From: Planctomycetaceae bacterium
Lineage (GTDB): Bacteria; Planctomycetota; Planctomycetia; Pirellulales; Thermoguttaceae
Length of the DNA stretch: 13,512 bases
Direction: 5' to 3'
Assembly: GCA_009783865.1 (NCBI GenBank)
Contig: WRCR01000054.1
Span: 1 to 13,512 of the forward strand
The translations under genes were made by a program, and so were the position numbers. Position 1 is the stretch's first letter. Each line of letters opens with the position of its first letter. Positions 13,421 to 13,512 of this stretch are shown in pieces. The notes beneath the pieces are model-generated. The model saw only the letters and a program-made list of their open reading frames with translations, searched no databases and was not told where the DNA came from.

Positions 13421-13491
13421 TGCGAGATGGTGTAAAGGCAGCACGAATGGCTCTGAACCATTTAGTCGGGGTTCGAATCCCTGTCTCGCAA
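13421..13491 (+). tRNA. tRNA-Gln (anticodon CUG)
   Basis: A full cloverleaf can be drawn. The acceptor stem is TGCGAGA/TCTCGCA (7 bp). The D arm is GTGT...GCAC, the anticodon stem AATGG/CCATT, the loop CTCTGAA with anticodon CTG, the variable loop 4 bases, and the T arm CGGGG-TTCGAAT-CCCTG with one G-T pair. The discriminator base is A. The 3' CCA is not encoded (ATTTTG follows), so it must be added by nucleotidyltransferase. It reads CAG codons. tRNA 3' ends are common integration sites, but the sequence beyond 13491 is too short to judge. Confidence 0.95.
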
Positions 13492-13512
13492 ATTTTGCGT
13501 TGTCTGTGCGTA

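Noticed and set aside
13421..13512. Attachment site at the tRNA 3' end
   Set aside because: Only 21 bases follow the tRNA, and no second copy of its 3' end is visible in the window.

Overview
The window most likely comes from a planctomycete of moderate GC. This is inferred from the gene set: a GH172/DUF2961 glycosidase with a signal peptide, a secreted Arg/Glu-rich protein with LTxEQ-type repeats, a signal peptidase I with a multi-span N-terminus, a stand-alone FadB-type dehydrogenase and duplicated small PD-(D/E)XK proteins. No rRNA or taxonomic marker is present. Coding density is high and no stretch above 300 bases lacks a gene.

Layout. (1) 2-1204 (+) is the 3' part of a DNA N6-adenine methylase / type IIG restriction-type gene that is cut by the left window edge and is visibly AT-richer than its neighbours. 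(2) 1297-2196 (+) is accD, convergent with the next block across a hairpin at 2247-2269. (3) 2286-9580 (-) is a minus-strand run. In transcription order it holds signal peptidase I, a beta-ketoacyl synthase, a GH172 glycosidase, a MotE-like membrane protein, a FliK-like protein and a DxD glycosyltransferase-like protein. GH172, MotE-like and FliK-like genes are separated by only 5 and 7 bp and look co-transcribed. (4) 9658-12171 holds two paralogous PD-(D/E)XK nuclease-like genes on the minus strand, flanking a secreted protein gene on the plus strand. The nuclease domains are about 92% identical in DNA by hand count and the leaders are also shared, but the coiled-coil linkers between them differ completely. 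(5) 12253-13356 (+) is a 3-hydroxyacyl-CoA dehydrogenase, and 13421-13491 (+) is tRNA-Gln(CUG).

How the genes relate. AccD, the ketoacyl synthase and the hydroxyacyl-CoA dehydrogenase all belong to fatty-acid metabolism but sit in separate transcription units. Most units start from a readable sigma70-type promoter (TTGnnn, 16-17 bp, TAnnnT-like). One of them forces a downstream start for the dehydrogenase. The most notable items are the duplicated nuclease genes with exchanged coiled-coil linkers, two identical 25-nt palindromic repeats embedded in the FliK-like coding sequence, and the pairing of a secreted glycosidase with two flagellar-type genes. I found no complete, clearly new multi-gene system. 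The duplicated nuclease cassette is the best lead.
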